DNA of 64,000 nucleotides from an uncultured Bacilli bacterium. Lineage in GTDB: Bacteria; Bacillota_I; Bacilli_A; RF39; UBA660. The stretch is taken from the NCBI GenBank assembly GCA_934162125.1, contig CAKPHU010000001.1, forward strand, positions 186,001 through 250,000, written 5' to 3'. A program made the translations under genes and the position numbers. This document shows positions 35,438 to 43,615 of the stretch, in pieces. The notes under the pieces are model-generated. The model made no database searches. It was given only the letters and a program-made list of their open reading frames with translations, and was not told where the DNA came from. Each line of letters begins with the position of its first letter. Position 1 is the first letter of the stretch.

Positions 35438-36488
35438 AGATTATTTCTGGATCTCTTTCTTTACTATATAGAGCTTTAAACATTGAGTCAAAGATAGTAT
35501 CTAGATATTTCTTTATTTCTGGATCAACATCTTTCATATTTAAGTAAAAGTTCTTAAGATCAGTAAACGTTATTTTAAATTTTGAAGAGTACTCTTTTTC
35601 TAAACTTTTGAAGATTGTTTCAAAGGCTTCAGCCATTTTTTCTTGGTCTAACTCTTCAACACCTGTCGTTGTACTTTCATGAAGTTGAAGACTAATACTA
35701 GATAATTCTCCTTCAATAAAGTATTCACCAAAAAGACACCAACTAGTTGGATAGTGTTCATCAAAGGCAAATTCATTACTTTTGATAACACGATAGTTAT
35801 TATTATTTAAAATTATGCCAACAAGCGATGTTTGAGGAATAATATTTATAAGTTTAGGATGGATGTTATGATATTTTTTACTTTCATACTCTTCTTTTTT
35901 GAAACCAGGTCCATCAAAGTTATAAATATTTTTGATTTTATTGAATTCTATTGGAGTAGACTCCATCGCACTAACCATAGCAAGGTTACCACCTTTAGAA
36001 TGACCTACTAGATAAACAGTCTCATCAAGAGTTGTGATATTTTCATGAAGATATTTGATAGCTAGTAAATGAGTGTTAGTTGGATATTGATAACCCAATC
36101 TAAAGTTTTCAATCCAGCCAATTAATGAACCATCAGTCCCTTTATAACTGATAATTGTTAATTTATTAAGACGGAATGTTGCAGCTCCAAACTGAGTATC
36201 TTCATTTTTAATTCTAGTAAAGTTAGTTATTTCTAATGATTGGTAACGAGTTCCTTTAATAATTTCTTCTAAGCAATTATAAGCATGAGGAGCCATTACA
36301 GAACTATCGGGGCTTCCTTTAAATTCTTTGGCATAATCAGAAAACTCTTGAAGACTTTTACTGCCAGTATAAGAGTCTAATGGTAGGTATACTAAAATAG
36401 CGCATAGTAAGTTATCAGCTTCATTCCAACTTACTTGTTCTAATGGAGTATTCTTATAGTATTTTAAATAATCTTTTATGGTATACAT
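35436..36488 (-). CDS. Mbeg1-like / DUF2974 alpha-beta hydrolase
   Basis: 350 aa. Lipase-like elbow GHSKGG in VYLVGHSKGGNLAMV, preceded by ISYKGTDGSLIGWIENF and followed by YNFDGPGF, all typical of the Mbeg1-like (DUF2974) family. Members are intracellular hydrolases of uncertain substrate in Bacillota. No signal peptide. Single gene with its own terminator; SD AAGGAAG precedes ATG 36488. The catalytic Ser is present, the Asp and His are not assigned with certainty (candidate His in FDEHYPTSW). Confidence 0.8.
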   Translation of the reverse strand: MYTIKDYLKYYKNTPLEQVSWNEADNLLCAILVYLPLDSYTGSKSLQEFSDYAKEFKGSPDSSVMAPHAYNCLEEIIKGTRYQSLEITNFTRIKNEDTQFGAATFRLNKLTIISYKGTDGSLIGWIENFRLGYQYPTNTHLLAIKYLHENITTLDETVYLVGHSKGGNLAMVSAMESTPIEFNKIKNIYNFDGPGFKKEEYESKKYHNIHPKLINIIPQTSLVGIILNNNNYRVIKSNEFAFDEHYPTSWCLFGEYFIEGELSSISLQLHESTTTGVEELDQEKMAEAFETIFKSLEKEYSSKFKITFTDLKNFYLNMKDVDPEIKKYLDTIFDSMFKALYSKERDPEII

Positions 36489-36546
36489 AGATTCACTTCC
36501 TTACTCTTAAGATAATTATATTATAGAAAGTAAGGAAAAAGCTATA

Positions 36547-38076
36547 TTAAATGTTATATTCATTATTTGGAAGTAATTTTTCTTGATATTCATTAATAAT
36601 TAGACTTTCAGTTGTGAAAAGAAGAAGTGCGATAGAGATAGCATTTGATAAGGCTTTAATCATGACTTTAGTAGAGTCAATGATATTAGTTTCAGTAACT
36701 TCTTCATATTTTCTTTCTGTGATGTTATAAAGGAAACGATAGTCTCTTGCAATTACTTCATGTTCAATTTCACTAGTATCTTCACCAGCATTCCTTAGTA
36801 TTTGATAAAATGGTTCTTTTAGTGGCTCTTTTAAAATATATGTATTATCTAGAGTTGAGGATATTTTCAAGAAAGTTAGTCCTGATCCAGGAATGATACC
36901 AGACTCTAGGGAGAAAAGAGCTCCAAGGGCATCTTCATAACGCATTTTCTTTTCTCTAGCTTCTGTTATAGTCTTTCCTCCTACATAGATAGTTGCTAAA
37001 CCATTCTTCAACATAGCTAGACGTTTTAAATAAGTATTCTGTAAAAAAGTATCAGTTGTTTTTGTAAGTAGTTCATTTAGTTCTTTAATCCTGGATGTGA
37101 TAGCTGGATTTTCCTCATAATTAATAATCGTTTTATCTTTCCTGATAATTATTTTAGGAAGAGTTCCAAGGTTTACAGCACTATAATTTTCTTTTAGTTC
37201 AAGCATATTGCCTGTAGTGCATAAGTCTTTAATTAGTCCAAGCTGATTTAGGCCATATTCAGGATTTTTAAGAAGATAGATATCAAGTTTTTCATCTAAA
37301 TTTAATGATAGAACTGTATTAATAAAGTCTTCGGTATAATCGGTTGCAAAAATTACTAATGATTTGTTTTTCTCAACGACTTCATTAATAATATCAGCAA
37401 ACTCTTCTAAATCAGAAAGGCATCTCATAGTAACAATAAAGTAAGTGTCATTTAATTCTAATTCTTCTTTATCTTTAAAGAAATAATCACTAGCGATATT
37501 GGTATCGAAGACATAACCGTTGTAGTAAGTTACTTTAGTAGTTGGTTCAAGAGTTGTAGTGAGACTAATAGCTTCTTTAATTTGAATTTTATTATAAACT
37601 TCACTAACTACTCTACCAATTTCTTCATTTTTTGCAGCTACCGTCGCAACATTATAGAGATCTTTAGAACTAGCTTTATGTGAAAGACCATTTAGAAAGG
37701 AAGTTATTTCGTCTAGTTCGTTTTGTAATTTTTCTTTTAAAGCTACTTTAGCATAACTATTCTTTAAAACATATAATTTGTGAAGAAGGCTTTGAAAGAG
37801 AACAAGGGTTGTGGTAGTTCCATCCCCTACTTCTTCATCTGTTTTTATTGATGACTCTTTAGCTAGTTCTAAAATGGTATTGATAATTGGATCATCACTT
37901 GAAATATTTCTAGCAAGAGTTACACCATCATTAGTAATAAATGGTGAAAAAGAAGAATTATTAATGATAGCTGAACCACCTTCTGGACCTAAAGTTTTTT
38001 TTACGGTATCGCTAAGCAAGTCGATGGACGTTAAAATATTTTCTTCTAGTTCTTTTCCTACTATTATTTTTTTCAT
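36547..38076 (-). CDS. groEL: Divergent GroEL (group I chaperonin)
   Basis: 509 aa against the usual 540. Chaperonin ATPase residues are kept: KKTLGPEGGSAII, NDGVTLAR (Asp52 equivalent), GDGTTTTLVL (Asp87), and YEDALGAL (Asp398). Also NIIDSTKVMIKALSNA near the end. The Gly-Gly-Met tail is absent, and the apical domain (about 185-370) is strongly diverged. groES is not beside it; instead the gene begins in an ATGA overlap with the TIGR03915 DNA-repair gene. It could be a client-specialised paralogue or the only, fast-evolving GroEL of this lineage; a genome-wide count would decide. Confidence 0.85.
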   Translation of the reverse strand: MKKIIVGKELEENILTSIDLLSDTVKKTLGPEGGSAIINNSSFSPFITNDGVTLARNISSDDPIINTILELAKESSIKTDEEVGDGTTTTLVLFQSLLHKLYVLKNSYAKVALKEKLQNELDEITSFLNGLSHKASSKDLYNVATVAAKNEEIGRVVSEVYNKIQIKEAISLTTTLEPTTKVTYYNGYVFDTNIASDYFFKDKEELELNDTYFIVTMRCLSDLEEFADIINEVVEKNKSLVIFATDYTEDFINTVLSLNLDEKLDIYLLKNPEYGLNQLGLIKDLCTTGNMLELKENYSAVNLGTLPKIIIRKDKTIINYEENPAITSRIKELNELLTKTTDTFLQNTYLKRLAMLKNGLATIYVGGKTITEAREKKMRYEDALGALFSLESGIIPGSGLTFLKISSTLDNTYILKEPLKEPFYQILRNAGEDTSEIEHEVIARDYRFLYNITERKYEEVTETNIIDSTKVMIKALSNAISIALLLFTTESLIINEYQEKLLPNNEYNI

Positions 38077-38828
38077 AATTCGTCACTCATTTCTGTTATG
38101 TATTTCCAATATTTTTTGGGCATAAAATTCATACGACAACGATCATTTTTTCTTTCTTTGATACCTATTGTTTGATAGAAAGTACGCCACATCTTATCAA
38201 ATAGTTCTTCTCTTTCACTAGTTATATTAGTTGAAAGATGAAATTCACTACATGGCACAATAATAAAATCTTCTTTATTGTAGATGCTATAAATATCATG
38301 GGTTACATCTTTTATAATCCAATATTCATTTGGTAGGCGTTTTTTAAAATGAATTGAAAGAAAGAATAAAATATCGTTATCAGGATTTATTTCAGCATAT
38401 AAGACATTATTTTCTAGTTCTTTGAAACGCGTAAAGCCTTTTAATTTATGAGCTTCGTAACCAGTATGTTTGCTTATTTTTAGAGCTAGAGTTACTTCAT
38501 CAAGATCTTTTCTGTAAATAGTATTTTCACCATATTTAAAACTATACAAAATATAGTGATAAATTAGGAGTTCTTTATCTTGATGGTTTGAAAGAAATAC
38601 TTTGTAGACAATACTTACATTTCTTCTACCTATTTTTTTAATAAAGAAAGAGACTATTTCTTGATTGTCAGACAATTCAAGATAAAAAAGATTATCAAGT
38701 AAATTAGGCTCATAATAAGTATTTTTAATGTTTTCTGGCAGTAATTTATCTTTTAATAATTTGGCAATTAAATTAAGAAGACTGATAAAAGTATCATTAT
38801 AAATATAAATGTGAGAATCTTTAATCAT
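38073..38828 (-). CDS. TIGR03915-type protein (DUF4130), putative DNA repair partner
   Basis: 251 aa. The sequence pattern (YIYNDTFISLLNLI at the start, HTGYEAHKLKGFTRFKEL, YAEINPDNDILFFLSIHFKKRLPNEYWIIKD, MWRTFYQTIGIKERKNDRCRMNFMPKKYWKYITEM) fits the family found next to the TIGR03916 radical SAM protein and described as a SAM-linked or DNA-repair partner with uracil-DNA-glycosylase-like ancestry. It overlaps the radical SAM gene by 8 nt and groEL by 4 nt, so the three proteins are co-translated. Biochemical function is not established. Confidence 0.85.
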   Translation of the reverse strand: MIKDSHIYIYNDTFISLLNLIAKLLKDKLLPENIKNTYYEPNLLDNLFYLELSDNQEIVSFFIKKIGRRNVSIVYKVFLSNHQDKELLIYHYILYSFKYGENTIYRKDLDEVTLALKISKHTGYEAHKLKGFTRFKELENNVLYAEINPDNDILFFLSIHFKKRLPNEYWIIKDVTHDIYSIYNKEDFIIVPCSEFHLSTNITSEREELFDKMWRTFYQTIGIKERKNDRCRMNFMPKKYWKYITEMSDEL

Positions 38829-40035
38829 TAAATAACCTCATTTGAACAAACGGAGTCTCTTCTTTTTGTACGTCTTCTAATAAGAGATTACGTTCAATTA
38901 TTTCTTTTTTAAAGAATTTAGTATCAGTATAGTATTGCCCATTACAAGTAATAAAATACTTAGCTCTTTTTAAAACAATTCCCATATTTTTTAAATCTCT
39001 ATATTCAATTGTGAAATGGTGTCTTGAACTATATATTTTCTTTGCTCCGGTTACTCCTATTCCCGGTATTTGAAGAAGTTCTTGATAAGAGCAAGTATTT
39101 ATTTCTTTGGGAAAACGTTCTATGTTATTTAGTGCCCATATAGCTTTAGGGTCTAGTAAGATATTGAAATTAGGATTAGTACTGGTTAGTAAATCATCAA
39201 TTTTAAAATTATAGAAACGAAGAAGCCAGTCCGCTTGATAAAGTCGATTTTCTCTTTTTAGTGGTGGAACAGTAATTGCTGGTAAGAGATTATCTTTATT
39301 GATAGGTATGTAGGCAGAATAGAAAACTCTTTTTAGATGATAGTTTTCATACATAGAACTACTTTTCTGCATAATGTCTAAATCAGTTTCTTTAGTAGCA
39401 CCTATAATCATTTGAGTACTTTGACCAGCTGGGGCATATCTTCTATTTTGTTTAGTCTTGATAGTTTGCATTATCTTATTAATACTACTGTGGTCTTTAT
39501 TTGGTGCCAGTAATTTTACTCCGTTTTCAGTTGGAAGTTCAATGTTGGCACTAACACGATCAGCTAGAGATGCTAGACGATTTAGAGAAGCTTCACTAGC
39601 GTGAGGAATAGCTTTAACATGGATGTAACCATTAAACTTATATTTATAACGAAGAAGTGATAGAGTTTCAATTAAAAGGCCCATAGTGTAGTCTGGAGTA
39701 TTAATAATACCTGAACTTAAAAACAGTCCTTCGATATAATTTCTTTTATAAAAATTCAGAGTTATTTCACAAATTTCTTCTGGAGTAAAGATAGCTCTTT
39801 TAATATTATTACTTTTTCTATTTAGGCAATATTTGCAATCATAAATACAGCAATTAGTTAATAATATTTTTAAAAGAGAAATACATCTTCCGTCACTGGC
39901 AAAAGAATGACAAATGCCACTTGGAGCAGCATTACCTACTCCGTTTTTATTTTTCCTAGTACTGCCACTTGAAGAACATGAAGCATCATACTTCGCACTA
40001 TCAGCTAGTATTTTTAATTTTTCTGTTAGTTCCAT
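38821..40035 (-). CDS. Putative DNA modification/repair radical SAM protein (TIGR03916)
   Basis: 404 aa. Radical SAM cysteines in CCIYDCKYC (CxxxCxxC) near residue 63, FLSSGI glycine-rich strand, ANIELPT, SPASM-independent core, and a C-terminal helix-hairpin-helix LLQIPGIGVTGAKKI that suggests nucleic-acid binding. The opening ILADSAKYDASCSSSGS is characteristic of the family. Probably cytoplasmic and DNA-directed. First gene of a three-gene operon. ATG 40035 has SD GGTGATG; the promoter at 40051-40079 overlaps a LexA-like dyad, consistent with damage control. Confidence 0.9.
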   Translation of the reverse strand: MELTEKLKILADSAKYDASCSSSGSTRKNKNGVGNAAPSGICHSFASDGRCISLLKILLTNCCIYDCKYCLNRKSNNIKRAIFTPEEICEITLNFYKRNYIEGLFLSSGIINTPDYTMGLLIETLSLLRYKYKFNGYIHVKAIPHASEASLNRLASLADRVSANIELPTENGVKLLAPNKDHSSINKIMQTIKTKQNRRYAPAGQSTQMIIGATKETDLDIMQKSSSMYENYHLKRVFYSAYIPINKDNLLPAITVPPLKRENRLYQADWLLRFYNFKIDDLLTSTNPNFNILLDPKAIWALNNIERFPKEINTCSYQELLQIPGIGVTGAKKIYSSRHHFTIEYRDLKNMGIVLKRAKYFITCNGQYYTDTKFFKKEIIERNLLLEDVQKEETPFVQMRLFND

Positions 40036-40050
40036 AACATCACCAACTTA

Positions 40051-40091
40051 AATATAGCACAAAAATTTGTTTTATGCAAACATTTGTTTGC
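40051..40091 (-). promoter_or_regulatory. Promoter with overlapping LexA-like dyad
   Basis: -35 TTGCAT (40074-40079), 17 nt, -10 TATATT (40051-40056). The 16-bp palindrome GCAAACATTTGTTTGC (40076-40091) covers the -35 and resembles an AT-rich Gram-positive SOS box (CGAAC-N4-GTTCG with two symmetric changes). Confidence 0.5.
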
Positions 40092-40102
40092 TTTTGTTAA
40101 AA

Positions 40103-40128
40103 TAAAAAAAGTACTATTCCTAGTACTT
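40103..40128 (-). terminator. Terminator of the receiver/beta-helix chimera
   Basis: Minus-strand AAGTACTA, GGAA, TAGTACTT and a long U-tract, overlapping the stop. Confidence 0.85.
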
Positions 40129-40648
40129 AATTTATTGCTGTTCCAGTAGAAGTATCACCACTCATTGACTCATATAAGAAAATATTTTTATATGTGGTTG
40201 ATTTACCATTTAATTTATTATTGGTGTCAATTAGTTTTACATTATTAAGAGTGATACTATTTTTTTCTTCAATTACTACGTCTTCAGAAGCACTACTATT
40301 TAAAGTAGCATTTGATACTGTGATATCAGCTGTATTTATCGTTAGATTTGAGGCTTTCATATTGCCGCCATCAGTTGTCATAATTCCACCTGAGTTATCT
40401 TTAGTAGTATTTATGGTAGAATCACTGATGGTAATAGTTGTGTTATCACTTGCTGTATTTTCAGTTGTAGCACTGCCTCCATAACTAAATACACCATTTG
40501 CTCCTGTTGCAGAAGTTTCGACTGTAATATTTTTAAGAGTTACATTAGCACCATCTTTAGCAATATCTACTATGTATTTTTCTTTTTCTAATCTAGTCTT
40601 GATAGCATCAGCTAAATTATATTCATCTTCTACTACTAATATTTTCAT
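40127..40648 (-). CDS. Chimeric protein: response-regulator N-terminus joined to beta-helix C-terminus
   Basis: 173 aa. Residues 1-33 (MKILVVEDEYNLADAIKTRL ... VDIAKDG) are the first strand and helix of an OmpR-type receiver domain; the phospho-Asp and everything beyond is gone. From residue 34 the sequence is a Thr/Ser/Asn-rich parallel beta-helix (ANVTLKNITVETSATGANGVF, TTITISDSTINTTKDNSGGIMTT) like secreted carbohydrate-binding/adhesin proteins, ending IFLYESMSGDTSTGTAIN, where homologues continue. An in-frame join near AAAGATGGTGCTAATGTAAC (about 40541-40560) mirrors the chimera at 23464-24279. No signal peptide, weak SD (GATGG). Probably a remnant; misassembly is the main alternative. 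Confidence 0.7.
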   Translation of the reverse strand: MKILVVEDEYNLADAIKTRLEKEKYIVDIAKDGANVTLKNITVETSATGANGVFSYGGSATTENTASDNTTITISDSTINTTKDNSGGIMTTDGGNMKASNLTINTADITVSNATLNSSASEDVVIEEKNSITLNNVKLIDTNNKLNGKSTTYKNIFLYESMSGDTSTGTAIN

Positions 40649-40699
40649 ATAACCATCTGTTTTTAATTATATTTTGTTTTATTAAATGAAAATTAAAGA

Positions 40700-40936
40700 T
40701 TAAAGTTGATGGGCTGTAATAATTGTATAACTGGTAGCGTTAATAGTAATAATTTCAGTCTTTGTAGTTATGTAGTAATTTTTGCCATGTTTGGTTATTT
40801 TACTTTCAGGATCTAATATTAATTTTTGGCAGTAACTAATAACATCATCTGATTCTAAATTTAAATTTTTTTTAATACGTTTTACTCCTAAATTTGTTGT
40901 GTGTAATCTATCTAAGTTATCCAAGAGTTTTCTCAT
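40700..40936 (-). CDS. DUF3781 protein
   Basis: 78 aa. Matches DUF3781 throughout: LDRLHTTNLGVKRIKKNLNL, DDVISYCQKLILDPESKI, GKNYYIT, INATSYTIITAH. Function unknown; small cytoplasmic protein. ATG 40936 is chosen because a perfect SD, AAGGAGG, lies 8 nt upstream, and a longer frame would translate it. It stands between ackA and the receiver chimera; no terminator follows it. Confidence 0.88.
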   Translation of the reverse strand: MRKLLDNLDRLHTTNLGVKRIKKNLNLESDDVISYCQKLILDPESKITKHGKNYYITTKTEIITINATSYTIITAHQL

Positions 40937-40981
40937 AACGATTCCTCCTTGTATCACTTAGTTTTATTTTAGTATTTTTTC

Positions 40982-41006
40982 AAAAAAAAAGCAAATAATT
41001 GCTTTT
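40982..41006 (-). terminator. Terminator of ackA
   Basis: Minus-strand AAAAGCAA, TTAT, TTGCTTTT and U-tract. Confidence 0.85.
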
Positions 41007-41019
41007 TTGTTGTTATCTA

Positions 41020-42225
41020 TTATTCATTTATTAATCTATAAGTATCTTTGATGATCATGATTTCTTCATCTGTTGGAACTACATATACTGGGATTTTAGA
41101 ATCACTAGTAGTAATTATTCCTTCATGAACATCTTTGAATCCAGCTATTTTATCATTTACTTCTTTATTTACTTTTAATCCGAAGCAAGCTAATTTATCA
41201 ATGATAGCTTCTCTTGTTTCACAACCATTTTCTAGAACACCAGCAGTCATTGCGATAGCATCTACTTTTCCTTCTAGTTCAACGTAGTATTCAGCAATGT
41301 AGCGAACGATACGATCAATGTACATATCTAGTGCTAATTTAGCATTTTCATTGCCTTCAGCAATAGCTTTTTCAACATCTCTATTATCGTTGAAACCACA
41401 TACTCCAAGAAGACCACTCTTCTTATTATAAGCAGTTGATACTTCATCAATTGTAAGACCTGCTTCTTCAACCATGTACTCAGTTATTGAAGGATCGATT
41501 GAACCACAACGTGTACCCATCATTAAGCCATCTACTGGAGTTAGACCCATAGTTGTATCAAAACATTTACCATTTTTGATAGCACTGATACTTGCTCCAC
41601 TACCAACGTGACAGATAATTAAGTTTACATCTTCTTTACCTAATTTTTCTTGCATTACACCGGTAATATATTTGTGACTTGTACCATGGAAACCATATTT
41701 TCTAACACCATACTTTTCATACCATTCCATTGGAAGTGGGTACATATAATTTGTTTTTGGCATTGTTTGATGAAAAGCAGTATCGAAAACAGCAACCATT
41801 GGAACTGTTGGTAATACTTCTTTCATAGCTTTGATACCAGCTAAGTTACCTGGATGATGTAGTTTAGCAAATTTAGTTAGATTTTCAATATCTGAAATAA
41901 CCTTATCATCAATGATTACAGAATCAGCATATTTTTCACCACCGTGAACAACTCTGTGACCTACTCCTTTTATTTCTGAAACATCAGAAATAACTTTATG
42001 ATTGATTAATTCTTTCATCATTACTTCAACTGCTTCTGAATGATTCTTTAATGGAGCTTGGTTCTTAATCTTTTGACCATTAATTTTTACATTCCAGAAA
42101 CAATCTGGTAAACCGATTTTTTCAACGTAACCGTTAATTAATTCTTTTTCTTCTGGCATACTATATAATGCGAACTTTAATGAAGAACTACCTCCATTAA
42201 CTACTAAATATTTTTCTTGTGCCAT
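41020..42225 (-). CDS. ackA: Acetate kinase
   Basis: 401 aa, full length. Converts acetyl phosphate plus ADP to acetate plus ATP, or the reverse, in fermentation. Motifs: N-terminal VNGGSSSLKF, GHRVVHGG, VFDTAFHQTMP, YGFHGTSHKY, CHVGSGASISA, DTTMGLTP and TAGVLENG. SD AGGAGGTG precedes ATG 42225; promoter TTGACA (42275-42280), 18 nt, TAAAAT (42251-42256). No phosphotransacetylase gene is adjacent. Confidence 0.97.
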   Translation of the reverse strand: MAQEKYLVVNGGSSSLKFALYSMPEEKELINGYVEKIGLPDCFWNVKINGQKIKNQAPLKNHSEAVEVMMKELINHKVISDVSEIKGVGHRVVHGGEKYADSVIIDDKVISDIENLTKFAKLHHPGNLAGIKAMKEVLPTVPMVAVFDTAFHQTMPKTNYMYPLPMEWYEKYGVRKYGFHGTSHKYITGVMQEKLGKEDVNLIICHVGSGASISAIKNGKCFDTTMGLTPVDGLMMGTRCGSIDPSITEYMVEEAGLTIDEVSTAYNKKSGLLGVCGFNDNRDVEKAIAEGNENAKLALDMYIDRIVRYIAEYYVELEGKVDAIAMTAGVLENGCETREAIIDKLACFGLKVNKEVNDKIAGFKDVHEGIITTSDSKIPVYVVPTDEEIMIIKDTYRLINE

Positions 42226-42250
42226 AATGCACCTCCTATTGACGTATTTA

Positions 42251-42280
42251 ATTTTAACATCTCTAGTTAGTCGTTGTCAA
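42251..42280 (-). promoter_or_regulatory. Promoter of ackA
   Basis: Consensus -35 TTGACA, 18-nt spacer, -10 TAAAAT with upstream TG, transcription to the minus side. Confidence 0.65.
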
Positions 42281-42290
42281 TTTGACAAAG

Positions 42291-42317
42291 AAAAAAAGAA
42301 CGTTTTTAGCGTTCTTT
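42291..42317 (-). terminator. Terminator of the ABC-2/lipoprotein operon
   Basis: Minus-strand AAAGAACG, 7-nt loop, CGTTCTTT and U-tract, just after the lipoprotein gene. Confidence 0.9.
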
Positions 42318-42321
42318 AGTT

Positions 42322-42789
42322 CTACTCTGTAGTACAAGTTGCACCTAGAGAAGTAAATGCTCTTTCAACATTAGAAATCATCATTTTACCATCTGTGTAG
42401 TAATTACCGTTAGCAGAGTCAATCTTAGTGATTTCATCCACATCAATTTTATCGGCATTTACTACGACATGTGATGTTAAAGTATCACCATCAATAGTGA
42501 TGTCAACATTATAATACTTAACATTATCATATGGAGCATAACTTTGTTTTAGAAGAGTTTGATATTGCTCTAAAACTGCTGTATCACTACTAATTACTTT
42601 TTCAGTACTTTCTAGTAGACTTACAACATCACCGGTATAAGTTGCTTCATATCTTAAATCCATTTTAATACCATTTTGGTCAATGACTCTAGTACAAACC
42701 ATCTTCTTAGTTTCTTCAGTTCCGCAGCCAGTTAAAAACATAGTACAAACTAAAAGGAAACTGATAATAATTAAAGCTCTTTTCTTCAT
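42322..42789 (-). CDS. DUF1307-like lipoprotein
   Basis: 155 aa. Signal peptide with lipobox LTGC (Cys about residue 22), then a small domain with CTRVIDQNGIKMDLRYEATYTGD ... ITIDGDTLTSHVVVNADKID, as in YehR-like DUF1307 lipoproteins. Anchored on the outer face of the membrane; function unknown. It follows the ABC-2 permease genes by 48 nt and probably shares their transcript, so an accessory role for the exporter is possible but unproven. Confidence 0.8.
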   Translation of the reverse strand: MKKRALIIISFLLVCTMFLTGCGTEETKKMVCTRVIDQNGIKMDLRYEATYTGDVVSLLESTEKVISSDTAVLEQYQTLLKQSYAPYDNVKYYNVDITIDGDTLTSHVVVNADKIDVDEITKIDSANGNYYTDGKMMISNVERAFTSLGATCTTE

Positions 42790-42837
42790 TTTCTCACCTC
42801 TATTATTATCTTATCATAAAAGTGATTTTAGAACAAG

Positions 42838-43614
42838 TTATGAACCAATACTAGAATAACGTTTAACACCTTGATAGAAAACTATAAAGGCTGGTATTAG
42901 ATAAAAAGCTACTAGAATTGGTGAAAGCATATAGCTTATTTTATTACTCTTTCCTAAAAAATATAAAAGTGGATAATAATTTACTAGTCCATAAGGGATT
43001 ATAAAAGTTAAAACAAAAACTAATTCTTTCTTAAATATTCCGATTGGATATTTAGCCATTTCTCTACCTCCATCAGTAAAGACATTTCTTAATTCAATAC
43101 CATCTATGGTTATAAAACATAGAGCAGCACTGATTGTAAATATACCAAAGAAGATTAAGATAGAACTTAAAATCATTAAGATAAGAGTTATTACTTTAGA
43201 GATAGTCCAAGTAATATCTAAATGATTTAGAGCAATGGCTAGAACAATTATTGCTTGAATTACTCTAGATAGTTTAACAAAATCTATATTATTACAAAGA
43301 ACTTGAAGAATAAGATTTTTAGGTCTTACTAAGAATCTATCAAAGTCTCCGTTCTTGACTATAACATCAAAACGATCTATTCCACGAGCAAAAGTATCAT
43401 TGATAGAAAATCCTAATTGTATGATACCAAAGCATAGTAAGACTTCATAAAGAGTAAATCCTTTGATGTTATTAAATTTAGTAAATAAAGCAATAATTAT
43501 AAAATAGTGTGAGAAAAAGACTAGTATTTGAGATAGAAAAGAGATAATAAAAGAAGCTTTATATTCTAGTGTTGATTTTAAATGCATCTTTAATGATTCA
43601 ATATAAAGTTTCAT
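42838..43614 (-). CDS. ABC-2 type permease subunit (DUF990-like), second
   Basis: 258 aa, six membrane segments, ABC-2 family with the DUF990 signature layout (YKASFIISFLSQILVFFSHYFII, LCFGIIQLGFSINDTFARGIDRFDVIVKNGDFDRFLVRPKN). Dimerises with the neighbouring permease to form the export channel. Starts one base after the first permease ends. Substrate unknown. Confidence 0.88.
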   Translation of the reverse strand: MKLYIESLKMHLKSTLEYKASFIISFLSQILVFFSHYFIIIALFTKFNNIKGFTLYEVLLCFGIIQLGFSINDTFARGIDRFDVIVKNGDFDRFLVRPKNLILQVLCNNIDFVKLSRVIQAIIVLAIALNHLDITWTISKVITLILMILSSILIFFGIFTISAALCFITIDGIELRNVFTDGGREMAKYPIGIFKKELVFVLTFIIPYGLVNYYPLLYFLGKSNKISYMLSPILVAFYLIPAFIVFYQGVKRYSSIGS

Positions 43615-43615
43615 T

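Noticed and set aside
36497..36537. Inverted repeat TTCCTTAC/GTAAGGAA before the Mbeg1-like gene as an SD-sequestering RNA hairpin
   Set aside because: The apparent -10 element lies inside the loop, so the 5' arm would not be transcribed from that promoter.
40194..40484. 96-codon plus-strand ORF opposite the receiver/beta-helix chimera
   Set aside because: Val/Phe-rich antisense of Thr/Asn-rich repeats; no initiation signals.
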